DNA of 64,000 bases from DASSJF01 sp035280345 (GTDB lineage: Bacteria; Sysuimicrobiota; Sysuimicrobiia; Sysuimicrobiales; Segetimicrobiaceae): assembly GCA_035280345.1 (NCBI GenBank), contig DATEGA010000252.1:9955-73954 (forward strand), in the 5' to 3' direction. Positions 16,954-25,460 of this stretch are shown piece by piece; within the stretch, counting starts at the first letter, position 1; each line of letters begins with the position of its first letter. The position numbers were made by a program, and so were the translations under genes. Below the pieces are notes generated by a model. The model was not told where the DNA came from and did no database searches. It saw nothing but the letters and a program-made list of their open reading frames with translations.

Positions 16954-18210
16954 ATGTTATCGTCTTCGTACCACGCGACGATCGACGATCTACACTCGCC
17001 CGGCTCCGACGGCAGCGTGTGGCAGGCGTCCGAACCTACTACGCTTCGGATCGCCGTCGTGTACGCGAGCAACTATGGTGAAACATCACCCGGTGGTATC
17101 ACGATCGGTGTGTGGCGAATTGTCCTCGGTCTCCGCGAAGACATTCGCACTCTTTTGGTCTGCGTCGCCGACAAAGGGGAACTTATTACACTTCGCAATC
17201 GCTTCGGCGACAGAAACATTACGGTATTGCCTGTGCTTCCAGCATCGCGACGTGCCCGCCGCGTACCGCTGAATATCGTCTTTACCATCGCGCTTATTCT
17301 AAAACGGCGAAGGATTCTGCGGGAGTCCGACGTCATTCACGCGCATAGAATGGAGTCTGCTCTCCCTTTTGTCGTCCGCAAGTCAAAGCCGGTTGTCCTC
17401 ACCGTACACGGCTCGTCAAGGGATCATTCATTCTGCAGAACCGGGATGTTGCGGTGGCGGCTTATTCGGCGGGCTTATGATATTGTCGAGGGGTTTGTTT
17501 TTTCGAGGGTAGACCAGGTCACGCTGGTGAGCCGGGAGGCATTTGAATACTATACGAATCGCTATTCGAGGTTACGGGCCAAGTTCGCGTTGATCCCGCC
17601 CGTTCTCGATCCCACAGCATTTGACACCGTTGATCGCAGCGCCGCGAGGTCATATTTCGGACTTCGCGACGACGACCTGGCGGTGGTTTTTGTCGGGCGA
17701 CTTAGCGAGCAGAAACGTGTCGATCTGGTGATCGCAGCGAGTGCGAGATTGGCTAAACAACGGGCGTCGACGCACCTCTTCATAGCCGGCGTGGGACCCG
17801 AGGAAGGTCGGCTCCGTCTCCAGGCTGTTGAGTGTGGGCTTAAGAATGTCCGATTCCTTGGATTGCTATCTCCGACTGAAGTCCGAAGGTTGTTGTGTTG
17901 CGCGGACGCTGTGGCGCTCCCGTCGCTTTGGGAAGGGCTTCCGATGGTCGTTTTGGAGGCACTGGCCTGTGGTATTCCCGTCGCGGCCTCGAATGTGGGC
18001 GGAATACGTGAAGTGCTGACCGGTGAACTGGAAGAGTTCATTCTGTCTTCGGACGACCCCGAGGAACTTAAGAGCAAAATCGTGGCTGCCGCGAGCAGAC
18101 GCGAGGCGGTCCGAGATCTCTGTATTGCGACGGCCCGACGATACGCTGCCTCTCGAATCCTAGCGCAACTTGAACATATCTACGACCATTTGGCGCACCC
18201 GACCGCTTGA
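16954..18210 (+). CDS. GT4-type glycosyltransferase
   Basis: 418 residues from ATG 16954, but the start is uncertain: similarity to the fold begins at LRIAVVYASNYGETSPGGIT about 30 residues in, and GTG 17022 is an alternative. GT-B features: ESDVIHAHRMESALPF, DLAVVFVGRLSEQKRVDLVI, HLFIAGVGPEEGRLR and the E-x7-E region ALPSLWEGLPMVVLEALACG. Then IPVAASNVGGIREV. The 124 bases before it hold no gene. Confidence 0.8.
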   Translation: MLSSSYHATIDDLHSPGSDGSVWQASEPTTLRIAVVYASNYGETSPGGITIGVWRIVLGLREDIRTLLVCVADKGELITLRNRFGDRNITVLPVLPASRRARRVPLNIVFTIALILKRRRILRESDVIHAHRMESALPFVVRKSKPVVLTVHGSSRDHSFCRTGMLRWRLIRRAYDIVEGFVFSRVDQVTLVSREAFEYYTNRYSRLRAKFALIPPVLDPTAFDTVDRSAARSYFGLRDDDLAVVFVGRLSEQKRVDLVIAASARLAKQRASTHLFIAGVGPEEGRLRLQAVECGLKNVRFLGLLSPTEVRRLLCCADAVALPSLWEGLPMVVLEALACGIPVAASNVGGIREVLTGELEEFILSSDDPEELKSKIVAAASRREAVRDLCIATARRYAASRILAQLEHIYDHLAHPTA

Positions 18211-18297
18211 GAACGATGCCGGGCGGACACTTCAAACATTGACCGCTAGCGAGCAGCGTGGCGCGAACGTCCTGACTTTCTCATCCAACATACGATC

Positions 18298-19455
18298 GTG
18301 CGAATAGGCATCGATTGCACGGTTGTTGGCAGGCCTCAGACCGGGTTCGAGGCCTACACGCTGTCGCTCGTGACCTCGTTGCTTCAACTCGACAGCGATA
18401 TCGACTTTGTGTTATTCACGCCCAAATCGATCCCACGAGCGCTAGCCGACTTGAGCCACCGGGCGTCGATCGTCAGCGGTCCGTTTGATACGGGCGTCCT
18501 CGCCAGCCAGGCATGGTTGGGACCGGCAGTTGCGCTATCTCATCTTGATCTGATGCACTATCCGGCCTTTCCTCCATTGTTGCCGTCCTCCGGATTCGTC
18601 TTGACGCTGCACGATGCGACTCCGTGGGCGTTCAGGCAAACGATGCCCCGCGGGGCGAATCTTTATTTCCGTACAACAGTGCGTCTTTGGGGGAAGCGGT
18701 CCCGAGTCATTATCACGCCGTCTGAAGCTTCCAAGACACAGATCGTTCGGCATGTGGGCGTACCTGCCGGTCGGATTCGAGTGATCAAACTAGGAGTTCG
18801 AAATTTTTCGCAAGGAACGAGTGTGGCCGGTGATGAACGGGGACTCCGTCGATTCAGTCTGGCTCCCGGCTACATTTTGTTCGTCGGCACGGTGGAGCCT
18901 AGGAAAAATCTGGCGCTCGTCATTCGCGCGCTTGCTCTGCTTCGAGCAAATGGTGTTCGCCGTCAGTTCGTGGTCGCGGGGCGACTCGCCTGGGGCACGG
19001 TGGAGCTGAATAAGCTCCTCGATGAGGAACAGCTGCGCGATGCCGTCGTGTTTACAGATCATGTCTCTGATGGAGAGCTTGCGACCTTCTATAGACAGGC
19101 AGCCTTTCTCGTTCAGCCGAGCATTCACGAGGGCTTCGGCCTTCCTGTCGTGGAAGCTATGGCGCTGGGGTGTCCCGTACTCGCTTCCGATATTCCAGCA
19201 CATCGCGAAGTGCTCGGTGATGCCGGAGTGTACTTTTCTACGAAGGATGCTTCGGCACTGGCGAAGGCAATGGCGCGGTTGCTGGCGGACGACCCGGCTA
19301 GAGGGGCAATGAGGCTGCGGGCGCTCGTGCGCTCTGAGGAGTTTACCTGGGTAGAGACCGCTCGGCACACCCTCGCTGCCTACCGTGACGCCATTGCTCA
19401 ACGGGTCCGCGGGCGCGGGGCTACTTCGCGGCGATCTGACATCGGATCCAACTAG
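18298..19455 (+). CDS. GT4-type glycosyltransferase
   Basis: 385 residues, GTG start directly at the first strand (RIGIDCTVVGRPQTGFEAY). Nucleotide-sugar half: YILFVGTVEPRKNLALVIRAL, then FVVAGRLAWG and the donor loop VQPSIHEGFGLPVVEAMALG with both Glu of E-x7-E, followed by CPVLASDIPAHREVLGDAG. This pattern is typical of mannosyl/rhamnosyltransferases of the WbaZ/MtfB type, but the sugar cannot be assigned. It ends convergently with the FkbM gene. Confidence 0.85.
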   Translation: MRIGIDCTVVGRPQTGFEAYTLSLVTSLLQLDSDIDFVLFTPKSIPRALADLSHRASIVSGPFDTGVLASQAWLGPAVALSHLDLMHYPAFPPLLPSSGFVLTLHDATPWAFRQTMPRGANLYFRTTVRLWGKRSRVIITPSEASKTQIVRHVGVPAGRIRVIKLGVRNFSQGTSVAGDERGLRRFSLAPGYILFVGTVEPRKNLALVIRALALLRANGVRRQFVVAGRLAWGTVELNKLLDEEQLRDAVVFTDHVSDGELATFYRQAAFLVQPSIHEGFGLPVVEAMALGCPVLASDIPAHREVLGDAGVYFSTKDASALAKAMARLLADDPARGAMRLRALVRSEEFTWVETARHTLAAYRDAIAQRVRGRGATSRRSDIGSN

Positions 19456-19516
19456 TTTGGAACCTCCCGCTACCAAGAGATAGACTCTGCAAACAGCAGG
19501 AAGCCAGCGGTGGATC

Positions 19517-20392
19517 TCAGGGAAACTTAGTACGAAGGGCATTGCCGTTGAAAACGGCCTTGAGCATGACTTGACGTTGTTGTTCGCCTACTCGGTCTAC
19601 CCTTGTTGCGAATCCAGCTCTCTCGAGGCGTGACTGAACCCCTCTCAAAGACGCCTCGGAGTGGTGCCACTCCACCGCTATGGCCCGGATGCGTCGCAGC
19701 AGATCAATTGGACTCTCGAGGAGAAAATTCAATTCTTCACCCTCGATGTCCATCTTTAGAAAGTCACAAATGTCTACGCCGGTGAGGGAAAAGACTTTGG
19801 CGAGGTCTGCACATTCAACTTTCTCAAACCGGTCAACGCTGCGGTCAAGCGCATACCCGCCTGAGTGCGCTGCCAGGGATAGTCGGCGCGGCCCTGGCAA
19901 AGTAGAAATTGCCATGCGATAGGCTCGTGCCGGTACCTGGTTTGCAACCAGATTCTGCTCTAACATCGCGAAATTTGCTGTTGAGGGCTCAAAGCAGCTG
20001 ATGGAGGCGGCCGGTGCGCGGGCCCCGATGTAAAGGGCAAAGACCCCCATATTGGCGCCAAAGTCAAATACGTGGCGGCAAGACCTGAAATGGACTCCCG
20101 GGATATCGTAGACTCTGTGGAGGTAGATTTCGTTCAGCGTTGTCCGCACGGAGGCCCTTAGTACAACTGTCTGCTTGTTCCGCAGACGAAACCTGAGGAG
20201 TGTCTCGCCTGTATCACGCACAAAGTGCGCTCTCATATAGCGCAACCAATCTCGATTGTATCGGACAGTTCCGCAAGTCGTTGCTATTATTCGTGGGACC
20301 ATTGTCAAGGCCATCTGGAACACCGGCGCATAATTGTGTCCCCCGTCTCTTCCAGTGCTTTCTGGTCCTTTCCCCCCAATATCAGCACACAT
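19517..20392 (-). CDS. FkbM-family SAM-dependent methyltransferase
   Basis: 291 residues on the minus strand; ATG codons 26-30 residues in (MALTMVPRII) may be the true start. Class I fold: VFDFGANMGVFALYIGARAP (SAM loop), ISCFEPSTANFAMLEQNL, and FLKMDIEGEELNFLLES, the FkbM hallmark. The family O-methylates sugars and other small scaffolds. It is the first minus-strand gene of the locus and lies in the lowest-GC part of the window. Confidence 0.85.
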   Translation of the reverse strand: MCADIGGKGPESTGRDGGHNYAPVFQMALTMVPRIIATTCGTVRYNRDWLRYMRAHFVRDTGETLLRFRLRNKQTVVLRASVRTTLNEIYLHRVYDIPGVHFRSCRHVFDFGANMGVFALYIGARAPAASISCFEPSTANFAMLEQNLVANQVPARAYRMAISTLPGPRRLSLAAHSGGYALDRSVDRFEKVECADLAKVFSLTGVDICDFLKMDIEGEELNFLLESPIDLLRRIRAIAVEWHHSEASLRGVQSRLERAGFATRVDRVGEQQRQVMLKAVFNGNALRTKFP

Positions 20393-20861
20393 CCTTAACG
20401 CCCGTCGCGCGCGAGTAGATGCTTCGTCCGTTATTCTAATAGACTGCTGGGCGCCCTTGCGACGTCAATATCGGTACTAGGTGGTGATACCAGCGTGCTT
20501 TTTCATGACGAGGTCGTCGAGGAACGGATTAGCCAGCTCCCGGACGATTCACCAGGGATAAGCCGGTAGGTCAACCAGGGAAGGACGTGGACCACCCGGT
20601 TTCACTTGCGTCATATAGGCTCGACATGGTGGCACCGTTCACCCACGCGGTGATCGGCGCGGATCGCGACTTCAACTTGCTCCTATAGGTGGCGGTTGTT
20701 TGGCAAAGGCCGAAACGCTCGGAAGGATCTACCCTCCCCGAGGTCTGCCCGGGCCGACACAACAACGCAAGGCCGTTTGGACGGCACCTTTCACATCCTA
20801 GCCGTTTTCAGGCCGCGGGCAAGCCGCCGCAATGGAAGTCAAACTGATCGCGGTCGCTCAG
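20393..20861. other. Gene-free stretch
   Basis: About 470 bases between two minus-strand genes with no convincing frame on either strand. Short open frames here are interrupted, and their translations match nothing I recognise. No inverted terminal repeats or transposase motifs are visible. It may be decayed coding DNA or the leader of the FkbM gene. Confidence 0.4.
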
Positions 20862-22703
20862 TTAGAACAACCCTTGAGTGATCCATGCCCAAATGCTGCG
20901 CGGGAACCGAGGAATATAATAGGACGACCTCCCATTTCCACCACCCCACGTTGAGCCAAACATTGGCGCCAGCGGCGCTAGTAAGGTGCCGTCTCCGCCG
21001 TCGAGTTTATAACCACCCTGCGGAGCGCCACCATTGTGGTTGCTGTTTGTAATGACTTGGAGTTGGCGGGCAATGATAGTGAGATCGTTACTAAACGCGC
21101 TACTGGTAGGTAACTCGTTCCGCGCAGTATAGTCCATATACAGCACTATACCGTTAGCGTTGCCAACATCTCGGACATATCCACCGTACCACTGAAATGC
21201 CTTCGCAATATTCATGCCTTGAGATGTTTGGAGTCCGAGACTGCCCAAGTTGACTGACGCGGGAATGGCAAGGAGGGAACCCATCGTAAAGTTTCCTCCG
21301 GACCCACGATTCACGGTGCTGGTGCTCGAATCAGGCCAGACGAAGCCGGGGGAGAGGTAAAGAGAGTTCGTCGCCATCGCTAGTGCATGACGAATGCCCG
21401 CCGCGAGTTCTCCTGACCGAATCAGGCCCCCGAGGTGTGGCATCCCTCCTTCCGTCGTCACGCCGTCAGGATTGAGTGTGCTTCCGGAGACGTTGTTCGG
21501 GGCTTTGGGGGCGGGCGTGGCTTCGACGCCGGAATTTACCCAAATTGATGGAGCCGTCTGCCCGATTCCCGGTCCCTTAAGATCGTAGTTGTCGGCCCCT
21601 GCATAGGCATTGTATGTGCTTCCACTATAAGACGAGACATGGAAATCCATGCTCGTTAGGTGGTCCGGGGTGACGACACTCATCGCCGCGTCCGAGTCCG
21701 GCGATGGTACGGCCCCAGAAGGGATGTTCCGGGGAAACACATTAGTCCCATAGTAGTTCGTTGGACCTCCCACGGAGGTTCGGTCGCCCCGAATGATTGA
21801 ACCCAGAGGATCGCTGGTCTGCGCAACGTAGACCGGGAATGTCCACGCGCCCGCGTTGATGTTGATGCTCCCAAAGCCGGTCCCGCCGTCGCCTCGCAGA
21901 ACGGTCGCGTACCTCGCGTTAGAGCCTATAGGGTAGTTCCAGGGTGAGTATGTGGAGAAGGGCCAGTACCCGGGATCGCGCGACGTTGTCGTTGCAGTAC
22001 TGGTCGGGGCAGCTGCAGTGTTTGTCGTTACCGCCACCGTAGCGGGGGATGAGACACTTGCCACAGAGTTTTGCGCGGTGAGGGTGTAGGTGGTCGTCGC
22101 CTGAGGAAGTACAGTCAGTGTGCCACTTGCCGGAACGCTTGTGCCATTGAGCGTGACGGTAGTCGCGTTTGAAGTTGTCCAGGATAGTGTGCTCGACTGG
22201 CCGGACAAGATGGCCGTAGGGGATGCTGAGAGGGCTGCCGTCGGCACCAGCGTCGTTGCGGTGTTGGTGGTAGTTGTTGTCGTGCTTGTAGGGATTGTGG
22301 TCGAGGGCGCGGACACCGCCACGTTGGCAGACACAACGACTGTTCCGTTGTCGTTGGCAGCCGTAAGAACATAGCTCGTGGTTTGTGCCGGCTTAACCTG
22401 TCGCGAACCCTGCTTCGAGACCGATACGCCGTTGAGAGTAACTGAGTTCGCGCGCCAGGTGGTCCAGTAAAGCGTCGACGTTCCTCCCTGGCTGATGCTT
22501 CCCGGGGAAGCTGAAACACGCGCATATGGCAAAGGATGCTGGACGTCATCGGCCTGGGCGTCCCGGAAGCGCGACGGCCCTGGCGACAGAAACAGCATGA
22601 CAAAGGCGAGTATAAGACCGATCGCTCGCGTTCGCGGGAACCATCTCCGCCGCCGCTTGGACGAAAGGGCGGGGGTGATGTGGTCAACAAAAGGCCGACA
22701 CAT
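20862..22703 (-). CDS. Secreted protein with two Ig-like repeats and an unrecognised C-terminal domain
   Basis: 613 residues. An Arg-rich N-terminus and one hydrophobic helix (AIGLILAFVMLFLSPG, about 28-43) form a signal peptide or anchor. Two Ig-like repeats follow (about 60-132 and 153-225), each with the pattern ASP..I..G..STL.WTT.NA..VTLNG. They are joined by a Thr/Ser-rich linker. From about residue 245 a roughly 365-residue domain begins DPGYWPFSTYSPWNYPIGSN and contains PSPDSDAAMSVV, GMPHLGGLIRSGEL and a closing aromatic tail. I do not recognise it; repeated Trp, Tyr and Asn suggest a carbohydrate-active or structural surface protein. Lacks a cell-wall sorting motif. Confidence 0.7.
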   Translation of the reverse strand: MCRPFVDHITPALSSKRRRRWFPRTRAIGLILAFVMLFLSPGPSRFRDAQADDVQHPLPYARVSASPGSISQGGTSTLYWTTWRANSVTLNGVSVSKQGSRQVKPAQTTSYVLTAANDNGTVVVSANVAVSAPSTTIPTSTTTTTTNTATTLVPTAALSASPTAILSGQSSTLSWTTSNATTVTLNGTSVPASGTLTVLPQATTTYTLTAQNSVASVSSPATVAVTTNTAAAPTSTATTTSRDPGYWPFSTYSPWNYPIGSNARYATVLRGDGGTGFGSININAGAWTFPVYVAQTSDPLGSIIRGDRTSVGGPTNYYGTNVFPRNIPSGAVPSPDSDAAMSVVTPDHLTSMDFHVSSYSGSTYNAYAGADNYDLKGPGIGQTAPSIWVNSGVEATPAPKAPNNVSGSTLNPDGVTTEGGMPHLGGLIRSGELAAGIRHALAMATNSLYLSPGFVWPDSSTSTVNRGSGGNFTMGSLLAIPASVNLGSLGLQTSQGMNIAKAFQWYGGYVRDVGNANGIVLYMDYTARNELPTSSAFSNDLTIIARQLQVITNSNHNGGAPQGGYKLDGGDGTLLAPLAPMFGSTWGGGNGRSSYYIPRFPRSIWAWITQGLF

Positions 22704-23079
22704 TCGCGCCTCCCCTGAGCGATCGATAACTGAGCTTATCCGGGTGAACGATTGATGCCCAATAGCGGCTGTCCTTAGCCTGAAGCCGCGGGGTCTGCGG
22801 CGTGACAGCGCGTGGATCTTCTGAATGTTTTCCCCGGTGACACCTCATGCGGATTGTTCGGTCCGAGGTCTATCTGAGCGACCGTTCCGCTGACAACCGT
22901 TCCGCTAACGACCGGCCCGCGAGTCCAGGAGATTGATCACGGCGAGAACGGGCTGCGACGACATCCCACTTCGGAGACAGACCCCGAGGCCCTGGTAAAG
23001 AAGAGAGGTGTGTCAGGAATTCGTACCGAAGCGCAGTCAATACGAAACCGGCCCTCTGCACGGTGTCCGAGTGGAAGTT
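22704..23079. other. Divergent intergenic region
   Basis: About 375 bases between the minus-strand secreted protein and the plus-strand methyltransferase, so promoters for both should be here. An imperfect direct repeat, CCGTTCCGCT-GACAA then CCGTTCCGCT-AACGA, occurs near 22881-22910. No clear -35/-10 pair stands out. Confidence 0.35.
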
Positions 23080-24003
23080 ATGAAGAGTGACGAAGCGACA
23101 AAGGGCGTCTATCCGGTAGCCGTTCGGACGCTACGAAATGCATGCCGCACCGTAGTGCCAAAGCGTCTGCGGTACGAGCTCAAATGGCACCGCAGCTATG
23201 TGGCCATCCGTCCACCCAAGACGAAGACCTCTCCCTGGCAGGGCACAGCGGACGCAGACTGCGCAATCATCATGGGATTGCGGAAGCGCGGTGTCAACAT
23301 GATTGACTACACGATAGACGTTACCCACTACAAGGAGTGGGCGAGGCGGGCCGGATATCAACAGTTCCCCGGCTACTACGAAGGTGGACGAGGGCCAAAC
23401 GCCGTTGAGAAAACACTGGAACACTATTTGGCCGCGACTTTCCTAGACCTTAGGGAAAGTGACATCTACATTGATATAGCCAATGACAATTCGCCCGCTC
23501 CTGACATCTATCGCATGCTGTACGGCTGCACGGTCTACAGGCAAGATCTCGAGTTTCCGGCCGGCGTTGCCGGCAACGTTATTGGTGGTGACGCTTCGAG
23601 TCTGCCTCTGAAAGACGGTTTTGCAACGAAGATGGCATTGCACTGTTCGTTTGAGCACTTCGAGCACGATTCTGACATGAGATTTATCAAGGAGGCCAGT
23701 CGGGTCCTTGAGTTCGGCGGTAAACTCTGTATCGTGCCTCTCTATCTGAGCGGCCGGTATGTGATTATGACGGACCCGGGTGTGTTGCCATGGCAGGGCA
23801 TAAGGTTCGACCGTGACGCAACGGTATACTGCCGAAGGGATTATCATGTACGTCACAGTCGCCTCTACGACGTTCCTCACTTCGTCTCGAGAGTGTGCGA
23901 CAACCTGGATGGCCTAAGTTTGATCATTTACGTCATTCGCAATGAAAAGGACGTTGATCCAACGTGTTACGCGAAGTTTGCCGCAGTGTTCGAGAAGCGC
24001 TGA
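23080..24003 (+). CDS. Class I SAM-dependent methyltransferase-like protein
   Basis: 307 residues from ATG 23080, preceded at close range by GGAAG; the frame is open to 23008. The first 120 residues are not recognisable. The methyltransferase half has IYIDIANDNSPAPDIYRML (a weak SAM loop lacking the usual Gly-rich turn), NVIGGDASSLPLKDGFATKM, HCSFEHFEHDSDMRFIKEA and RVLEFGGKLCIVPL. The FEH and RVL..GGKL pattern fits methyltransferase-11-type enzymes. It is flanked by gene-poor DNA on both sides. The poor Gly loop leaves activity open. Confidence 0.65.
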   Translation: MKSDEATKGVYPVAVRTLRNACRTVVPKRLRYELKWHRSYVAIRPPKTKTSPWQGTADADCAIIMGLRKRGVNMIDYTIDVTHYKEWARRAGYQQFPGYYEGGRGPNAVEKTLEHYLAATFLDLRESDIYIDIANDNSPAPDIYRMLYGCTVYRQDLEFPAGVAGNVIGGDASSLPLKDGFATKMALHCSFEHFEHDSDMRFIKEASRVLEFGGKLCIVPLYLSGRYVIMTDPGVLPWQGIRFDRDATVYCRRDYHVRHSRLYDVPHFVSRVCDNLDGLSLIIYVIRNEKDVDPTCYAKFAAVFEKR

Positions 24004-24159
24004 CTTCCCCGAAAATGCGGTGAAACTCCCTCCAAACCGTTGAAGGCACTGAGCCCCAACACCGTGTTTCAATTGTTCGTTGGGCGTTGGGGAGGGTTCG
24101 AACGAATCGAGACCTCGGGCTCCGCCGATAGAAAGATTTGTCCGAACGGACGGGAGGGA

Positions 24160-24233
24160 GGCGGCGAGAAGGACTTGAACCGCAATCCGATTGAGCTGTC
24201 GATTTTGAGCGGAGGTACGACGCGCATCCCCGC
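24160..24233 (-). pseudogene. Possible decayed tRNA fragment
   Basis: Within the 314-base gap 24004-24317 the minus strand carries a T-arm-like GCGGTTCAAGTCC. Next to it is a 7-bp acceptor-like pairing (24227-24233 with 24161-24167, one mismatch) and an AGCTCAATCGG D-arm-like string. The arms are not in the right order or spacing for a working cloverleaf, and the T-stem is mispaired. It looks like a remnant such as integration at a tRNA gene can leave. The rest of the gap shows nothing. Confidence 0.28.
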
Positions 24234-24317
24234 CCTTACTGTCTGGGCGACCCGCTCGTGGGGACCGAGGCAACAACACACTTCGGACTTTTTGGGTAGA
24301 GGGTGAGTTAGCAAACG

Positions 24318-25460
24318 ATGGCTACCGTTCGGCAGAGGGGAAGCGCTTCGGTTACGGCGCAGATTCCGCTGGTGGACCTAAAGGCCCAGTATCGCAGCAT
24401 CAGGCCCGAGATCGATGCCGCGATCCAGCGGGTCGTGGGTGATGCGAGGTTCATTCTTGGCGGGGAAGTGGATGCGTTTGAAGAGATGTTCGCGCGTTAT
24501 GTCGGCGCGAAAGGCGCCGTCGGGTTGGCCTCGGGCACCGCGGCTTTGCACCTAGCGTTCATAGCCTGCGGCGTGCGGCCCGGCGACGAAATTATCACGT
24601 CAGCCCACACGTTCATCGCGGCCGCGGAAGCCATTTCGCACGCCGGCGCCCGCCCTGTGTTCGTGGATATCGACCCTCGTACGTATACGATGGATCCTCA
24701 GCAGGTTGAAGAAGCCATCACACCCCGTACGAAGGCAATTGTTCCGGTCCACCTGTATGGGCAACCGGCAGAGATGGACCCTCTCGTGCAGATCGCGCGG
24801 GCCCGCGGCGTGTTCCTGATCGAGGACGCCGCTCAGGCTCACGGGGCGGAATACCGCGGTCGACGATGCGGTGGCATCGGGCACTTGGCGTGTTTCAGTT
24901 TCTATCCGGGGAAGAATCTCGGTGCCTACGGCGACGCCGGTGCCGTGACCGGCAATGACGAGACGCTGCTGAACAGAGTGCGAAAGTTGCGGGATCACGG
25001 TCGCGTGGACAAGTACGAGCATGACGAGATAGGGTACGGCGAGCGGATGGATGCACTTCAGGGTGCCGTACTGGCGGCCAAACTACCGCGATTGGACGCC
25101 TGGACAGAAGCACGGCGGGCCCACGCGGGCCTCTACAACACGCTGCTCGCCGAATCCGCGGCGGTGATGCCCTTCGAGTCCCCCGACGCGCGTCACGTGT
25201 ATCACTTGTACGTGATCCGGGTGCGCAACCGCGACGCCGTTTTGGCCGAGCTCCGACGCAGAGGCATCGGCGCAGGAATCCACTATCCGATCCCGGTGCA
25301 CCGACAGCCCGCCTACATGAAGCTTGGATACGATACCGTGTCTCTCCCGAATACCGAAAACGCGGCGAGCGAGGTTCTGTCGCTGCCGATGTATCCGGAA
25401 CTTGTTCCCGACCAAATCTCGTTCGTCGCGCAGGCCGTAAAGGAACTGGCCGCGCGGTGA
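24318..25460 (+). CDS. DegT/DnrJ/EryC1/StrS sugar aminotransferase
   Basis: 380 residues, of which the first 16 precede the usual start IPLVDLKAQYRSI. PLP-enzyme motifs: GLASGTAALHLAF, DEIITSAHTFIAAAEAI, the PLP-binding Asp in LIEDAAQAHGA, and the Schiff-base Lys in FSFYPGKNLGAYGDAG. The C-terminus has GIHYPIPVHRQPAY. These enzymes transaminate NDP-keto-sugars. The next gene, an Idh/MocA-type oxidoreductase overlapping by 4 bases, is a common partner that generates the 3-keto substrate, as in WlbA/WlbC-type pathways. Confidence 0.92.
   Translation: MATVRQRGSASVTAQIPLVDLKAQYRSIRPEIDAAIQRVVGDARFILGGEVDAFEEMFARYVGAKGAVGLASGTAALHLAFIACGVRPGDEIITSAHTFIAAAEAISHAGARPVFVDIDPRTYTMDPQQVEEAITPRTKAIVPVHLYGQPAEMDPLVQIARARGVFLIEDAAQAHGAEYRGRRCGGIGHLACFSFYPGKNLGAYGDAGAVTGNDETLLNRVRKLRDHGRVDKYEHDEIGYGERMDALQGAVLAAKLPRLDAWTEARRAHAGLYNTLLAESAAVMPFESPDARHVYHLYVIRVRNRDAVLAELRRRGIGAGIHYPIPVHRQPAYMKLGYDTVSLPNTENAASEVLSLPMYPELVPDQISFVAQAVKELAAR

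Noticed and set aside
20571..20881. Short frames on both strands between the FkbM and secreted-protein genes, considered as a transposase remnant
   Set aside because: No catalytic motif, no terminal inverted repeats and no similarity I can name.
22881..22910. Imperfect direct repeats considered as a CRISPR or iteron array
   Set aside because: Only two copies, no regular spacers, no cas or rep genes in the window.
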